Shown here: positions 10,744-20,631 of the stretch, piece by piece | How positions within the stretch are numbered: position 1 is the stretch's first letter | Layout of the letters: each line of letters begins with the position of its first letter | DNA from: Rosenbergiella metrosideri | Lineage (GTDB): Bacteria; Pseudomonadota; Gammaproteobacteria; Enterobacterales; Enterobacteriaceae | Reading direction: 5' to 3' | DNA length: 64,000 nucleotides | Assembly (NCBI RefSeq): GCF_022602565.1 | Contig: NZ_JALBCV010000005.1 | Coordinates: forward strand, 121,696 to 185,695 | Translations under genes and position numbers: made by a program | Notes under the pieces: generated by a model | Told to the model about the DNA's origin: nothing | Database searches by the model: none | The model's input: only the letters and a program-made list of their open reading frames with translations

Positions 10744-12574
10744 TATTCAAACCACTTTTTCCGATCTAGGCCTTAACGAATCCATTCTTTCTGCACTGAA
10801 CGATCTGGGTTACGTAAAACCATCACCTATTCAAGCAGAGTGTATTCCACATCTGCTAGCTGGCCGTGATGTACTGGGTATGGCCCAAACCGGAAGTGGT
10901 AAAACGGCAGCCTTCTCACTGCCATTATTAAACAACATCGATCCTACTTTAAAAGCGCCTCAAATTCTGGTGCTTGCTCCAACGCGTGAGTTGGCGGTTC
11001 AGGTAGGTGAAGCATGTAACGAATTCTCTAAACATATGCGTGGCGTTAACGTTCTGGCACTTTATGGTGGTCAACGTTATGACGTGCAACTGCGCGCATT
11101 ACGTCAAGGTCCACAAATTGTTGTGGGAACCCCAGGACGTTTACTAGATCACTTAAAACGCGGCACCCTTGACCTGTCAAACCTGCGTGGCTTAGTGCTG
11201 GACGAAGCAGACGAAATGCTTCGCATGGGCTTCATCGAAGACGTTGAAACCATTATGGCGCAAATCCCAGAAGGTCATCAGACAGCGCTGTTCTCAGCAA
11301 CGATGCCAGAAGCGATTCGTCGTATTACTCGTCGTTTTATGAACAATCCACAAGAAGTTCGTATCCAATCGAGCTTAACTACGCGTCCAGACATCAGCCA
11401 ATCTTATTGGACTGCTTACGGCCGTAAAAGTGATGCATTAGTTCGTTTCTTAGAAGCGGAAGATTTTGACGCGGCGATTATTTTCGTACGTACCAAAAAT
11501 GCAACCTTAGAAGTGGCAGAAACCTTAGAACGCAATGGGTACAACAGCGCAGCCTTAAACGGCGACATGAACCAAGCGTTACGTGAGCAAACCCTCGAGC
11601 GTTTAAAAGATGGCCGTCTTGATATCCTGATCGCGACTGATGTTGCGGCGCGTGGATTAGACGTTGAGCGTATTAGCTTAGTCGTTAACTACGATATTCC
11701 ATTAGACGCAGAGTCTTACGTTCACCGTATCGGTCGTACTGGCCGTGCAGGACGTGCGGGCCGCGCTTTACTGTTTGTTGAAAACCGTGAGCGTCGTTTA
11801 CTGCGTAACATCGAACGCACTATGAAGCTGACGATTCCAGAAGTTGAGCTTCCCAATGCAGAACTGTTAAGCACTCGTCGCCAAGAGAAATTTGCTGCGC
11901 GTGTCCAACAACAACTGGAAAGCAGTGATCTTGATCTCTACCGTGGTCTGTTGACCAAGCTGTCTCCTCAAGAAGATCTTGATATGGAAACACTGGCCGC
12001 AGCTCTGCTGAAGATGGCACAAGGTGAGCGTTCATTAATCGTTCCTGCTGAAGCACCACGTCCTCCACGTCGTGAATTCCGCGAGCGTGATGATCGTCGT
12101 GACGAGCGTCGCGGTGATGACCGTCGTGGTAACCGTGAAGATCGTCCACGCCGTGAGCGTCGTGATGTGGGTGATATGCAGCTGTACCGTATCGAAGTTG
12201 GCCGCAATGATGGCGTTGAAGTTCGCCATATCGTTGGTGCAATCGCTAACGAAGGTGATATCAGCAGCCGTTACATCGGTAACATCAAATTGTTTGATGG
12301 TCACTCAACCATTGAGTTACCAAAAGGTATGCCAGGTGAAGTATTACAACACTTCACTAAAACTCGCATCCTGAATAAACCGATGAATATGCAGTTAATG
12401 GGTGATGCACAGCCAGGTGAACCACGCCGTGGACGTGGTGGTCGTGATGGCGGTGGCCGTGACGGTGCTGGTCGTGGTGGTCGTGAAGGTGGACGTCGTT
12501 TTGGCGGCGGTAACCGTAATGAAGGTAACCGCGGTGAAGGTCATCGTGGACGCCGTGAAGAATCACGCCGTTAA
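10736..12574 (+). CDS. deaD: Cold-shock DEAD-box RNA helicase DeaD/CsdA
   Basis: DeaD unwinds RNA during 50S assembly and mRNA decay at low temperature. I start it at ATG 10736 (612 aa), where the sequence begins [13 protein letters not shown], aligning with the E. coli N-terminus. It has a Q motif, Walker A AQTGSGKT (50-57), DEAD (about 156), SAT in FSATMP, and [11 protein letters not shown] (motif VI). A DbpA-type RNA-binding domain follows (about 480-550), then an Arg/Gly-rich tail. An upstream in-frame ATG at 10685 would add 17 residues with no family support. Confidence 0.96.
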   Translation: MTDIQTTFSDLGLNESILSALNDLGYVKPSPIQAECIPHLLAGRDVLGMAQTGSGKTAAFSLPLLNNIDPTLKAPQILVLAPTRELAVQVGEACNEFSKHMRGVNVLALYGGQRYDVQLRALRQGPQIVVGTPGRLLDHLKRGTLDLSNLRGLVLDEADEMLRMGFIEDVETIMAQIPEGHQTALFSATMPEAIRRITRRFMNNPQEVRIQSSLTTRPDISQSYWTAYGRKSDALVRFLEAEDFDAAIIFVRTKNATLEVAETLERNGYNSAALNGDMNQALREQTLERLKDGRLDILIATDVAARGLDVERISLVVNYDIPLDAESYVHRIGRTGRAGRAGRALLFVENRERRLLRNIERTMKLTIPEVELPNAELLSTRRQEKFAARVQQQLESSDLDLYRGLLTKLSPQEDLDMETLAAALLKMAQGERSLIVPAEAPRPPRREFRERDDRRDERRGDDRRGNREDRPRRERRDVGDMQLYRIEVGRNDGVEVRHIVGAIANEGDISSRYIGNIKLFDGHSTIELPKGMPGEVLQHFTKTRILNKPMNMQLMGDAQPGEPRRGRGGRDGGGRDGAGRGGREGGRRFGGGNRNEGNRGEGHRGRREESRR

Positions 12575-12594
12575 TTAACGCTATGATAATGATT

Positions 12595-12620
12595 AAGGGA
12601 GCCTATTGGCTCCCTTTTTT
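12595..12620 (+). terminator. deaD intrinsic terminator
   Basis: The stem AAGGGAGCC-TATT-GGCTCCCTT runs into a T tract, 20 bp after deaD. It abuts the end of the convergent yhbW gene and carries an A tract on its other side, so it may work in both directions. Confidence 0.88.
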
Positions 12621-13644
12621 ATGCTGAAAGTGAATGAATGGTCTGATGCGCTTCCATTGCAAGTTGGTAAGAATAGATCCGGGCATCATTATCATAAATC
12701 TGACCGTTGACCATCACTTCATCGACTTGATACTGCTGCTGAATCGTACGCAGTCCATGCGTTACTGCCGCAAGATCGCCGACTAAAGAGAGGCTTAATG
12801 CTCGCTCCACGCCAAATCTTTCGGCAGGGGTCCAAATTTTATCCATAGTTTCCACTGGTTCGGGAAGTTTTCCCGGTACACCGCGACGTAGATGAATAAA
12901 TTGCTGTTGTTGCGAGGTAAAGAGGAATCGTGCCCGTGCCCGACTTTCTGCCGCGATAATATTCACCCCTATCATCACATAGGGATGCGATAATCGAGCT
13001 GACGGTACGAACTCTCGTCGATAAAGTTCTATTGCCTGCTTAATCACATCTGGGGCAAAGTGCGAGGCGAAAGCGAAGGGGAGCCCCAATTTCGCCGCAA
13101 GCTGGGCACTGTACATGCTCGAACCCAGCAACCAGATGGGTACATTTAACCCAACCCCTGGTACTGGTCGGACTGTGAAAGCGTTATCATCTTGCGTATC
13201 AAACCATGTGATCAGCTGCTTGACGTCTTCTGGGAAACGCTCCTCACTCTGTGGCGTACTATGGCGGCGTAAAGCCTGCATCGTAGTGGGGTCGCTGCCT
13301 GGTGCACGACCAATACCTAAATCGATTCGTCCCGGATAGAGCGATTCTAAGGTCCCAAATTGTTCAGCAATGACTAAGGGGGAGTGATTGGGTAGCATGA
13401 CCCCCCCTGAACCTAATCGTAAATGCTGGGTATTAGCAGCCAAATAACCGATAAGTACACTGGTTGCTGCGCTAGCAATCCCCGGCATGTTGTGGTGTTC
13501 GGCTAACCAATAACGATGATATCCCGTTTGCTCAGCGAAGCGCGCTAAGGCTAAGGAACGTTTGAAAGCATCTCTCGCGACACAGGATTGCGGAATAGGA
13601 GCGAGATCTAACACCGATAGTTTAAATGGGCGATTTTCAGACAT
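12619..13644 (-). CDS. yhbW: Luciferase-like flavin monooxygenase YhbW
   Basis: This is a 341-aa LLM-class flavin-dependent oxidoreductase (MsnO8 subgroup). The TIM-barrel family motifs are present: [15 protein letters not shown] near residue 50, [20 protein letters not shown] around 75-95 and [11 protein letters not shown] at about 110. It probably uses FMNH2 supplied by a separate reductase; the substrate is unknown for YhbW. It is convergent with deaD and close to yhbS/yhbQ/yhbP, as in E. coli. Confidence 0.9.
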   Translation of the reverse strand: MSENRPFKLSVLDLAPIPQSCVARDAFKRSLALARFAEQTGYHRYWLAEHHNMPGIASAATSVLIGYLAANTQHLRLGSGGVMLPNHSPLVIAEQFGTLESLYPGRIDLGIGRAPGSDPTTMQALRRHSTPQSEERFPEDVKQLITWFDTQDDNAFTVRPVPGVGLNVPIWLLGSSMYSAQLAAKLGLPFAFASHFAPDVIKQAIELYRREFVPSARLSHPYVMIGVNIIAAESRARARFLFTSQQQQFIHLRRGVPGKLPEPVETMDKIWTPAERFGVERALSLSLVGDLAAVTHGLRTIQQQYQVDEVMVNGQIYDNDARIYSYQLAMEAHQTIHSLSA

Positions 13645-13904
13645 AGGATACCTTCATATAAAGGGGGGCTGACATAACTACACTCTACGCACTGCCAGTA
13701 TAATGTGACACGCAGTTTGTGCGAAGGGAGGTTCTGTTGTGTTGATATGGCGCAGGTTTCGTTAGGTCGCATAGCGATGTTGTGCGCAGTTACCGAGATG
13801 GCAGGGAGTGTGCTATGCTGACTTTCATCAAGGTAAATCGAAGTCTGTTCGAGCCTTTGCTTTTACCCCTTGCCTACATTTTCACGCTTTGCAGAGGAAA
13901 AACT

Positions 13905-14411
13905 ATGCTTCTTCGTACTGAAATTGGTCTCGACGCAGCAGGGATTGATACGCTTATTCGACAGGGTGCTCAAGATCCGCAATTGGCGGAGCGTATTCAG
14001 GCACTCCGTGAAGCGGGGTTAATCACGCTTGGTGTTGTGGCGACAGATGATGAAGGAAAAGTGCTAGGCTATCAGGCCTTTAGTCCAATTCAACTAAATG
14101 GTGAAGACCTCAATTGGGTGGTTATTAGTGCCGCGGTCATTGATCCGCAGTACCGCTCAACGTCGCTAGCGAAGGATTTACTGTTCGAAGGATTAGACAG
14201 CTTAAATGAATTTAGTTATCGCGCGGTGGTTGGCTATCAAGCACTGGCTTGGCTACAAGAGCAGGGTTTTACCTCCGCACCAAGATTGACGCTGGAGACG
14301 TTGGGTGAACAAGAGATCGTCGTCTATCCCCTTGAAGAGCAAGGCGCCGCACAACACCAAGCAGTGTTAACTTTACCTAGCGTTGAACTGACTGAATTAA
14401 CCAATCATTGA
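13905..14411 (+). CDS. yhbS: GNAT-family N-acetyltransferase YhbS
   Basis: The 168-aa product is similar in length and sequence to E. coli Yhb[16 protein letters not shown] at the start, [21 protein letters not shown] across the central strands and [18 protein letters not shown] after the acetyl-CoA binding turn. The usual Q/R-x-x-G-x-G/A loop is degenerate ([13 protein letters not shown]), so acetyl-CoA binding may be altered. The start is ATG 13905 behind AGAGGAAA; an upstream in-frame ATG at 13782 lacks family support. Its 3' end overlaps convergent yhbQ by 35 bp. Confidence 0.85.
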   Translation: MLLRTEIGLDAAGIDTLIRQGAQDPQLAERIQALREAGLITLGVVATDDEGKVLGYQAFSPIQLNGEDLNWVVISAAVIDPQYRSTSLAKDLLFEGLDSLNEFSYRAVVGYQALAWLQEQGFTSAPRLTLETLGEQEIVVYPLEEQGAAQHQAVLTLPSVELTELTNH

Positions 14412-14697
14412 TACTGGACGGCTGTTGATTGACGATAGCCAATTTTTTTAAGCGGCTAAGCTGCTTAACCCGGTATTCGAGGCGGAGTGCATTAGCACGA
14501 TCGCCTGCGGGACTCTGAAAGACAACGGTTAGCGGGCCTCGCCCTCGTAGTGCTTTCGCACCGCGGCCACAGCAATGTTCTGCTAAACGGCGAGCGACAT
14601 CGGTGGTAATACCGGTGTAAAGTGTCCCGTTTGCGGTTTGAATCAGATATAAATACCATTGGCAGTCGGCTTGTTCTTCAGCCCTGTCTTGATGCAT
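14377..14697 (-). CDS. yhbQ: GIY-YIG nuclease-superfamily protein YhbQ
   Basis: This 106-aa single-domain GIY-YIG protein has the variant motif [19 protein letters not shown] near the N-terminus (LYTG replacing GIY/YIG). A conserved Arg/His helix (DVARRLAEH) and [11 protein letters not shown] follow, as in E. coli YhbQ. YhbQ-type proteins have been reported to act on branched or nicked DNA; the cellular role is unclear. It is convergent and overlapping with yhbS and divergent from yhbP. Confidence 0.88.
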   Translation of the reverse strand: MHQDRAEEQADCQWYLYLIQTANGTLYTGITTDVARRLAEHCCGRGAKALRGRGPLTVVFQSPAGDRANALRLEYRVKQLSRLKKLAIVNQQPSSINDWLIQSVQR

Positions 14698-14712
14698 GGT
14701 CAGGAGATCCTT

Positions 14713-15138
14713 GTGGACGAATTAGCACACTGCCTAAACTACTTAGCTGGCCAGCATGTGCTGACGCTTTGTGCCCGACACGGTGATGAGTTTTGGGCGG
14801 CCAACTGTTTCTATGTATTAGATAACGAGCATATCAGCTTTTGGCTCATGACAGAACCGAGTACCCAGCATGGGCGGTTGATGGTCGCTTCCCCGTCGGT
14901 GGTCGGTACAGTCAGTACGCAAACCGAATCGGTTTCTCAGTTACAGGGTGTTCAGTTTGAGGGAGTCATTGCTCTTGCGGAGGGGGATATAGGTCAACGA
15001 GGCCTTGAGGCCTATCAACAACGTTTTCCCATCGCCAAACAAAAATCTGCGCCGTTATGGCAGCTACAGATAAATCGCTTAAAAATGACTGACAACCCAT
15101 TGGGGTTTGGCACGAAACTACTGTGGCAGAGGCCATAA
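14713..15138 (+). CDS. yhbP: Conserved protein YhbP (pyridoxamine-oxidase-like fold)
   Basis: The 141-aa product matches E. coli YhbP throughout ([53 protein letters not shown]). The family resembles FMN-binding split barrels; its function is not established. I choose GTG 14713 because an AGGAG ribosome site lies 6 bases upstream and the resulting N-terminus aligns with the family. An in-frame ATG at 14659 lies inside yhbQ. The gene is convergent with ridA. Confidence 0.85.
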   Translation: MDELAHCLNYLAGQHVLTLCARHGDEFWAANCFYVLDNEHISFWLMTEPSTQHGRLMVASPSVVGTVSTQTESVSQLQGVQFEGVIALAEGDIGQRGLEAYQQRFPIAKQKSAPLWQLQINRLKMTDNPLGFGTKLLWQRP

Positions 15139-15160
15139 CAGCGCCTCCGCCTAAATTTCA

Positions 15161-15547
15161 TTAACCGCGCAGTGCAATGGCTTCGATTTCGATGCCGACA
15201 TCTTTGGGTAAACGGGCCACTTCTACACAAGAGCGAGCAGGGAAAGGCGCTTCGTGCTCAGTAAAAAATTGCTCGTAAGTGGCGTTAACGGTCGCAAAGT
15301 CATTGAGGTCTTTCACGAAGACCGTGGTTTTGACGATATTTTTCACGCTTAAACCCGCTTGTTCAATAATCGCTTTAACGTTGTTCAACGATTGGCGAGT
15401 CTGTGCCGCAATATCAGCAGGAACTTCGCCCGTTTTAGGATCTACAGGGATTTGGCCTGACGTCAGAACAAGCTGACCGAGGTCTACCGCTTGGACGTAA
15501 GGGCCAATGGCGGCAGGTGCATGGTGGGTATTAATTTCACGTGACAT
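15161..15547 (-). CDS. ridA: 2-iminobutanoate/2-iminopropanoate deaminase RidA
   Basis: RidA hydrolyses reactive enamine/imine intermediates produced by PLP enzymes such as threonine dehydratase, protecting PLP enzymes from damage. The 128-aa product is full length, with the conserved segments GPYVQAVDLGQLVLTSGQIP and PARSCVEVARLPKDVGIEIEA; the latter contains the arginine (PARS) that binds the substrate carboxylate. It lies 60 bp downstream of pyrI on the same strand, as in E. coli, and may be co-transcribed with pyrBI. Confidence 0.95.
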   Translation of the reverse strand: MSREINTHHAPAAIGPYVQAVDLGQLVLTSGQIPVDPKTGEVPADIAAQTRQSLNNVKAIIEQAGLSVKNIVKTTVFVKDLNDFATVNATYEQFFTEHEAPFPARSCVEVARLPKDVGIEIEAIALRG

Positions 15548-15607
15548 ACTTCTTCCTCATGACGGTAACGAATAGCGTAAATTTCATTATAGGGGGTGGG
15601 TTGTTGA

Positions 15608-16069
15608 TTACCAGTGCCCAATCACCGCCTGGCGGGAAAACTCTTTCTCGCAATAATGGCAACGTAGATACAGATCATCTCGTCGAGTTTTCACTGCAAA
15701 GCGTGAATTTACCGGTTCATTATGGCTAATACAGTTAGCATTTGGGCAGACCAATACGGTACGAATCTCATCCGGTAGCGTTGGGCGTAGCTTAGCCACG
15801 ACTTTAAAATTCTCAATATTATTGATCGTCGCATTAGGGGCATAGATCGCGAGTTGGTTGATCTGATCCGCCGTTAGGAACGTATTTTCAATCTTGATTA
15901 GATCTTTGGTACGGCCTTCGCCGGAAGGGAGATTTAAACCGATGGTGACGCGTTGGTCAGTTTCGGTGAGGCGAAATAGTGTGAGTAATCGAAAGCCAAG
16001 CCGGGCAGGAATATGGTCGATCACACTGCCGTTATTGATTGCTTCAACCTGTAATTTATCCTGATTCAT
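15608..16069 (-). CDS. pyrI: Aspartate carbamoyltransferase regulatory chain
   Basis: PyrI dimers link the catalytic trimers of aspartate transcarbamoylase and bind CTP/ATP for feedback control of pyrimidine synthesis. The 153-aa chain has the N-terminal nucleotide-binding domain ([12 protein letters not shown]) and a C-terminal zinc domain with four cysteines in CPNANC and CHYC. Its start overlaps the pyrB stop by 4 bases (ATGA), so the subunits are translationally coupled. Confidence 0.96.
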   Translation of the reverse strand: MNQDKLQVEAINNGSVIDHIPARLGFRLLTLFRLTETDQRVTIGLNLPSGEGRTKDLIKIENTFLTADQINQLAIYAPNATINNIENFKVVAKLRPTLPDEIRTVLVCPNANCISHNEPVNSRFAVKTRRDDLYLRCHYCEKEFSRQAVIGHW

Positions 16070-17010
16070 GACGCCTCTCCTACTAACGTTTTATTTAACA
16101 CTAAAGACAATAGGGCTTGTCGAGCATAGATCCCGTTCCCCGCTTGTTGGAAGTACCATGCGTGAGAAGTCTCATCGACATCTGTCGCGATTTCATCGAC
16201 TCTGGGTAGAGGGTGGAGGACTTTCATATTTGGTTTCGCGGCGGCTAGGTGCGAGGCCTGTAAAATAAATTGAGCCTTCATGTTCGCGTATTCGGAGGGA
16301 TCTAAGCGCTCTTTTTGAACCCGGGTCATATAGAGGATATCAACTTGCGGGATAATATCTTCAATACTGTCATGCTGGGACCAAGGACAACCACTTTCGT
16401 CTAACATGTCAGTAATGTACGTTGGCATAGCGAGGGCATTTGGGGAGATAAAATAGAAATGGTTGCCTGTGAATTTAGATAAGGCTTGCGCTAAAGAGTG
16501 AACGGTTCGGCCATATTTTAAATCACCTACCATCGCAATATGCAGGTTATCAAGGCTCTGTTGGGTCTCTTGAATGGTAAAGAGATCCAATAAGGTTTGT
16601 GTCGGGTGTTGGTTAGCACCGTCACCGGCATTTAAGATAGGAACCTTGTTTGAAAACTCGGTCGCTAACCGTGCGGCACCTTCCTGCGGGTGACGCATTA
16701 CGATAGCATCAACATAGTGACTGATCACCGAGATGGTATCTGCGAGTGTCTCGCCTTTCTTACCTAAGGAAGTATTGCCACCATCTGCAAAGCCTACGGC
16801 TGAAGCGCCTAACCGCTGAATTGCCGTCTCGAAGGAGAGACGAGTGCGGGTTGAGGCCTCAAAAAAACAGCTTCCAATCACTTTATGCTTCAATTGCTCT
16901 GGCTGTGGATTGGCTTTTAGATAGGCTGCCGTTTCTACAACTAGCTCTAACTCGCTACGACTGAAATCATTGATTGAAATGATATGTTTTCCATATAGGG
17001 GGTTTGCCAC
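16066..17010 (-). CDS. pyrB: Aspartate carbamoyltransferase catalytic chain
   Basis: PyrB condenses carbamoyl phosphate with aspartate, the first committed step of pyrimidine synthesis. It has the carbamoyl-phosphate motif [13 protein letters not shown], the residues [14 protein letters not shown], and [10 protein letters not shown] near the C-terminus. I start it at GTG 17010 (314 aa): the sequence then begins [13 protein letters not shown] like the E. coli enzyme, with a strong GAGGAG ribosome site. Transcription is probably attenuated by the leader described next. Confidence 0.96.
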   Translation of the reverse strand: MANPLYGKHIISINDFSRSELELVVETAAYLKANPQPEQLKHKVIGSCFFEASTRTRLSFETAIQRLGASAVGFADGGNTSLGKKGETLADTISVISHYVDAIVMRHPQEGAARLATEFSNKVPILNAGDGANQHPTQTLLDLFTIQETQQSLDNLHIAMVGDLKYGRTVHSLAQALSKFTGNHFYFISPNALAMPTYITDMLDESGCPWSQHDSIEDIIPQVDILYMTRVQKERLDPSEYANMKAQFILQASHLAAAKPNMKVLHPLPRVDEIATDVDETSHAWYFQQAGNGIYARQALLSLVLNKTLVGEAS

Positions 17011-17021
17011 GGGAGATCTCC

Positions 17022-17135
17022 TCAACAGGGGGTGATGATGGCAAAAAAAAAGCCCCTACTATAGGAGCTTTTCTTCTGAAAAATGGGGCTTAGAAAACCA
17101 CGGCACGTATTCCCGCTGACTGGCAGGTTTAGCAT
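17022..17135 (-). CDS. pyrL: Candidate pyrBI leader peptide (pyrL)
   Basis: A 37-codon open frame starts at ATG 17135 and reads right through the attenuator hairpin, ending 11 bp before the pyrB start. This is the geometry of E. coli pyrL: when UTP is scarce, polymerase pauses at U-rich sites, the translating ribosome catches up and blocks the terminator. The peptide here is basic and Phe/Ser-rich. Its ribosome site is weak (ACAGCC), so the exact start is uncertain. Confidence 0.5.
   Translation of the reverse strand: MLNLPVSGNTCRGFLSPIFQKKSSYSRGFFFAIITPC
17042..17091 (-). terminator. pyrBI attenuator
   Basis: On the minus strand AAGCCCC (17091-17085) pairs with GGGGCTT (17056-17050), and nine Ts follow. 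The hairpin sits between the pyrBI promoter and pyrB and overlaps the leader frame, so it acts as a conditional (UTP-sensed) terminator rather than a gene-end terminator. Confidence 0.85.
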
Positions 17136-17191
17136 AGGCTGTGTTCGAATCGCGGTTGGCATAACAAAGTTCTCTAAGCGTAATGCTCGGC

Positions 17192-17219
17192 ATTATACGC
17201 AGAGAGGCGAGGTTGGAAA
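17192..17219 (-). promoter_or_regulatory. pyrBI promoter
   Basis: On the minus strand a perfect TATAAT (17197-17192) lies 16 bp after TTTCCA (17219-17214). Transcription would begin near 17185 and give a leader of about 175 nt. The rest of the gap to argI (17220-17401) shows nothing clear. Confidence 0.6.
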
Positions 17220-17401
17220 ATAGCTAATCTTTAATTTTTCTTTCGTCTTAGAGCGAATCGAATCGTCACGCGAAAAGTGGGTAACTTTAATCACGGCAAC
17301 TTAGCCTAGCGACAAATAATATGTTGATGAAACAACTCACTAAGGTCGATGGCTGATTTGATATCATTGCGATTTGAAGAAAGGAAGAGACTATTCTATA
17401 G

Positions 17402-17439
17402 GAGTAAGAACCGCCCCATCAACGAGGCCATTCTTACTC
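17402..17439. repeat. Inverted repeat downstream of argI
   Basis: GAGTAAGAA (17402-17410) and TTCTTACTC (17431-17439) form a perfect 9-bp inverted repeat just after the argI stop. It sits where a terminator would be, but no T tract follows on the minus strand, so it may act in 3'-end stability or be a Rho-assisted end. Confidence 0.45.
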
Positions 17440-17450
17440 AGTACTACTCT

Positions 17451-18461
17451 TTAGACTTGGTCGCTTAAGGTTGCCACCATTAAGGCCTTAATACTGTGCA
17501 TCCGGTTTTCGGCTTGGTCAAAGACAATACTGTGTGACGATTCGAAAACCTCATCCGTGACTTCGATACCTTGCGGTAAATTATATTGTTCCGCGATCTG
17601 CTTACCGACAACAGTTTCGGTATCATGGAAGGCGGGTAGGCAGTGAAGGAACTTCACCTGCGGATTAGCTGTTGCCGTGATCACCTGTTGATTGACCTGG
17701 TAATCGCGTAATAATGCGATACGCTCTTCCCATACTTCTTTCGGCTCACCCATCGACACCCATACATCGGTATAGAGGAAATCAGCCCCCTTAACGCCTT
17801 CCTCAACATTTTCGGTTAAGGTAATAGTACCGCCGTGTTGTGCAGCCAGTGTTTGACACTCCGCGACTAACTCGGCTGTCGGCCAGCAGGCCTGTGGGGC
17901 AACCATCACTAGCTGTAATCCGGTCAGTGCTGCGGCTTCTAATAGGGTATTACCCATATTATTTTGAGCATCGCCCAAATAGGCCAGTTTAATGCTATTC
18001 CACGGCGTATTAGGTAGGTGTTCTTGCATAGTTAATAAATCGGCCAGCAGTTGAGTCGGGTGAAATTCGGTGGTTAACCCATTCCATACCGGAACTTGCG
18101 CATACTTTGCCAAGGTGTCGACAATCGCTTGGCCATATCCTCGATACTGAATACCGTCATACATTCTGCCCAGCACCCGCGCCGAATCTTTGATTGATTC
18201 TTTATGCCCAATTTGGCTACCGCTCGCCCCGAGATAGGTAACGCCAGCGCCTTGATCATAGGCCGCGACCTCAAAAGAACAGCGGGTACGCGTCGAGTCT
18301 TTTTCGAATATCAGCGCGATATTTTTACCTTCGAGATAACGCTGCTCGGTTCCCTGTTTTTTTGCGCGTTTTAAGTCGGCGGCAAGGGTCAGTAGATGGG
18401 ATAACTCTTGCTGGGAACAATCGAGTAATCGTAGAATCGACCGCTGGTACAGTGAAGACAT
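17451..18461 (-). CDS. argI: Ornithine carbamoyltransferase
   Basis: This enzyme converts ornithine and carbamoyl phosphate to citrulline in arginine synthesis. The 336-aa product carries the carbamoyl-phosphate motif [13 protein letters not shown] (about 55-67), the ornithine-loop region [11 protein letters not shown] (about 133) and HCLPAFHD with the catalytic cysteine (about 274). Two ArgR boxes overlap the promoter. It is divergent from rraB, as in E. coli argI. Confidence 0.95.
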   Translation of the reverse strand: MSSLYQRSILRLLDCSQQELSHLLTLAADLKRAKKQGTEQRYLEGKNIALIFEKDSTRTRCSFEVAAYDQGAGVTYLGASGSQIGHKESIKDSARVLGRMYDGIQYRGYGQAIVDTLAKYAQVPVWNGLTTEFHPTQLLADLLTMQEHLPNTPWNSIKLAYLGDAQNNMGNTLLEAAALTGLQLVMVAPQACWPTAELVAECQTLAAQHGGTITLTENVEEGVKGADFLYTDVWVSMGEPKEVWEERIALLRDYQVNQQVITATANPQVKFLHCLPAFHDTETVVGKQIAEQYNLPQGIEVTDEVFESSHSIVFDQAENRMHSIKALMVATLSDQV

Positions 18462-18478
18462 GACGAACTCCCTAATAT

Positions 18479-18520
18479 TGAATTGATATTCAATTTATAT
18501 GACTAAGAATTCACTTTCAA
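18479..18520 (-). promoter_or_regulatory. argI promoter with two ArgR operator boxes
   Basis: Box 1 (18479-18492) is a perfect TGAAT-N4-ATTCA palindrome. Box 2 (18500-18513, TGACT-N4-ATTCA) differs at one position. Their starts are 21 bp apart, the canonical spacing that puts two ARG boxes on one face for an ArgR hexamer. On the minus strand TTGAAA (18520-18515) and TATAAA (18499-18494) overlap the boxes, consistent with arginine-dependent repression. Confidence 0.85.
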
Positions 18521-18615
18521 CTTATTTCGATGATTATCGATTTAGGGAGTAGTGCCAAAGCCCGGTGTGTGGGAAAATAGCGCTATTATCCTGTGTGAAG
18601 CGAAAGAGGTTTTGT

Positions 18616-19038
18616 ATGTCCAGTGAAGAATTATTAGCCGAGCAACGTGAAGAAACGTTAGCGATTATCGAAGAGTTACTGGAAGACGGCAGCGATCCAG
18701 ATGCGCTTTACACCATTGAACACCATTTTTCTTGTGACAGCTTCGACGCACTCGAAAAAGCCGCAGTCGATGCCTTTAAAGCTGGTTACGAAGTCACGGA
18801 GCCAGAAGAGTTAGAACTTGAAGATGGGACCACCGTGATGTGCGTCGACATCATTAGTGAATCTGCTCTCAGCCCTGAACTGATCGATGCGCAAGTTGTA
18901 CAACTTGTCTCTATCGCCGGTAAACACAATGTGGATTACGACGGCTGGGGGACTTACTTTGAAGACCCAGACGCGCAAGACGACGAAGATGACGAAGACG
19001 ACGCTATCGACGAAGACGATAACGGCGTTCGCCATTAA
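18616..19038 (+). CDS. rraB: Ribonuclease E inhibitor RraB
   Basis: RraB binds the C-terminal scaffold of RNase E and modulates degradosome activity. The 140-aa acidic protein matches E. coli RraB ([13 protein letters not shown] at the start, [25 protein letters not shown]) and ends in a highly acidic stretch. The start is ATG 18616; an upstream in-frame start at 18565 adds residues unlike the family. Confidence 0.94.
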   Translation: MSSEELLAEQREETLAIIEELLEDGSDPDALYTIEHHFSCDSFDALEKAAVDAFKAGYEVTEPEELELEDGTTVMCVDIISESALSPELIDAQVVQLVSIAGKHNVDYDGWGTYFEDPDAQDDEDDEDDAIDEDDNGVRH

Positions 19039-19046
19039 TCTCTCGT

Positions 19047-19076
19047 ACACAGCAGCAAAGTCTGCTGTGTTTTTCT
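19047..19076 (+). terminator. rraB intrinsic terminator
   Basis: A 9-bp stem, ACACAGCAG/CTGCTGTGT, with a 6-base loop is followed by TTTTTCT, 8 bp after rraB and before miaE. Some read-through into miaE is likely because the miaE gap is only 54 bp. Confidence 0.85.
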
Positions 19077-19092
19077 CAGCCAACAAGATGCT

Positions 19093-19857
19093 ATGAACAC
19101 CCAAACCTTACTGCAACCCATTCAACATTTCCTCCATTGCCAGACCCCAGATGCTTGGATTATCGAAGCGCGTAAACCGGAAAACCTCCCACTTCTCTTA
19201 ACGGATCATTTAGTCTGTGAACTCAAGGCAGCACTCACGGCGACATGGCTTATTCGTAAATATGTGGCAGATAAACCCAGCGGCGAAGCTATCCTCGAAT
19301 GGCTCAAACCTTATGAAGCCTTTGTTTACCGTGAGATGCCTGACCCCGATTTTATCCGCGCCCATAAGGGATTGAGTCGCCCAGTTACTACCGTCAGCGA
19401 CTATGCGTGGGCAGGCGAGCTGGTGGAAAAGATGATGTTATTGATTAAAGAAGAGCTGCATCATTTTTATCAAGTATGGGAAATTATGCAGCAGCGAGGA
19501 ATCGCCTACAAAAAAATGACCGCCAGTCGCTATGCCAAATCGCTTATGCGCGAGGTGACGACTCACGAGCCGATGACGCTGGTGGATAAACTTATTTGTG
19601 GTGCATACATTGAGGCGCGGTCATGCGAACGTTTTGCAGCGTTGGCGCCTTATTTAGACCCTGAGCTAGAAAAATTCTATATTTCGCTACTCCGGTCTGA
19701 GGCGCGTCATTATCAAGACTACCTTAACTTGGCTCAGCAGATCGCTGATTTCGATATCTCCGCACGGGTGCAAGCGATAGGCCGAGCCGAGGCGATATTA
19801 ATTAGGTCTCCCGATCCGGAATTACGTTTTCACAGTGGATGCCCTATCCATTTGTAG
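19093..19857 (+). CDS. miaE: tRNA 2-methylthio-N6-isopentenyladenosine-37 hydroxylase
   Basis: MiaE is a diiron, oxygen-dependent monooxygenase that hydroxylates the isopentenyl group of ms2i6A37 to ms2io6A. The 254-aa helical-bundle protein shows ferritin-like diiron ligands: EELHH near residue 120, EARSCERF near 178 and EARHYQDY near 206. Salmonella has miaE next to rraB-argI whereas E. coli K-12 lacks it, so its presence separates this genome from E. coli. Confidence 0.93.
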   Translation: MNTQTLLQPIQHFLHCQTPDAWIIEARKPENLPLLLTDHLVCELKAALTATWLIRKYVADKPSGEAILEWLKPYEAFVYREMPDPDFIRAHKGLSRPVTTVSDYAWAGELVEKMMLLIKEELHHFYQVWEIMQQRGIAYKKMTASRYAKSLMREVTTHEPMTLVDKLICGAYIEARSCERFAALAPYLDPELEKFYISLLRSEARHYQDYLNLAQQIADFDISARVQAIGRAEAILIRSPDPELRFHSGCPIHL

Positions 19858-19899
19858 TAAAGAGACGTCCACGATATATCAGCATCGTGGCGATCAAGA

Positions 19900-20631
19900 T
19901 TAAGAGACATGTTTCAAAAACGTCTGTAGCCGTTCACAACCTTGGCCTTCACTTAATAACTGCTGAGGGGAGCCATCTTCGGCAATGGTTCCGCCGTCAA
20001 TAAAAATTAAGCGGGAAGCTATATCGCGCGCAAAGCCAATCTCATGAGTCACAATGACCATGGTCATCCCTTCTTCGGCAAGAGACTGCATGACTTGCAA
20101 CACTTCATGCCGTAATTCTGGATCGAGCGCAGAGGTTGGCTCATCAAACAACATCATTTTAGGTTTTATCGCTAAGGCTCGCGCAATAGCGACACGTTGC
20201 TGTTGTCCGCCTGATAGTTCGGAAGGGTAATGGTCCGCGCGGCTACTTAACCCCACGCGGTCAAGTAATTCTAATGCTAAGCGCTTGGCTTCACTTTTAC
20301 TGCTATGGCGGACGCGTAACGGGCCAAACATGACATTTTCAAGCGCGGTCAGATGTGGGAATAAATGAAATTGCTGAAAGACCATCCCTGCTTCACGGCG
20401 AATATCGCACTCGTTGAGGTGTGGGTCGGTCATATGCATCCCAGCGACGATAAGCGTTCCTGAACTGATCTCTTCTAGTTTATTGATACAGCGTAGCAGC
20501 GTTGACTTACCGGAGCCAGAAGGGCCAATGATGACGACAACCTCACCACTTTCAATCTGTAGGGAGATATCGTGCAACACTTCTGTTTTACCGAAATTTT
20601 TAGAGACGTTTTGAAATTCCACCATATTCAT
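19900..20631 (-). CDS. Amino-acid ABC transporter ATPase (GlnQ-like)
   Basis: This is a 243-aa polar-amino-acid ABC ATPase. It has Walker [10 protein letters not shown] (about 33-41), a Q-loop in [12 protein letters not shown], the signature LSGGQQQR and Walker [12 protein letters not shown], followed by the switch histidine (VTHE). I start it at ATG 20631, which overlaps the permease stop (ATGA). It completes a transporter closest to glutamine GlnHPQ; the chromosome may hold another glnHPQ elsewhere, so I leave the symbol empty. Confidence 0.9.
   Translation of the reverse strand: MNMVEFQNVSKNFGKTEVLHDISLQIESGEVVVIIGPSGSGKSTLLRCINKLEEISSGTLIVAGMHMTDPHLNECDIRREAGMVFQQFHLFPHLTALENVMFGPLRVRHSSKSEAKRLALELLDRVGLSSRADHYPSELSGGQQQRVAIARALAIKPKMMLFDEPTSALDPELRHEVLQVMQSLAEEGMTMVIVTHEIGFARDIASRLIFIDGGTIAEDGSPQQLLSEGQGCERLQTFLKHVS

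Noticed and set aside
12357..12566. His-rich frame antisense to the deaD tail
   Set aside because: It is the complement of the Arg/Gly-rich repeat codons (CGT GGT), which automatically gives His/Asp-rich translation.
17176..17196. ATG immediately at the pyrBI -10 element as leader start
   Set aside because: It overlaps TATAAT, so it would lie upstream of the transcription start and could not be translated from this promoter.
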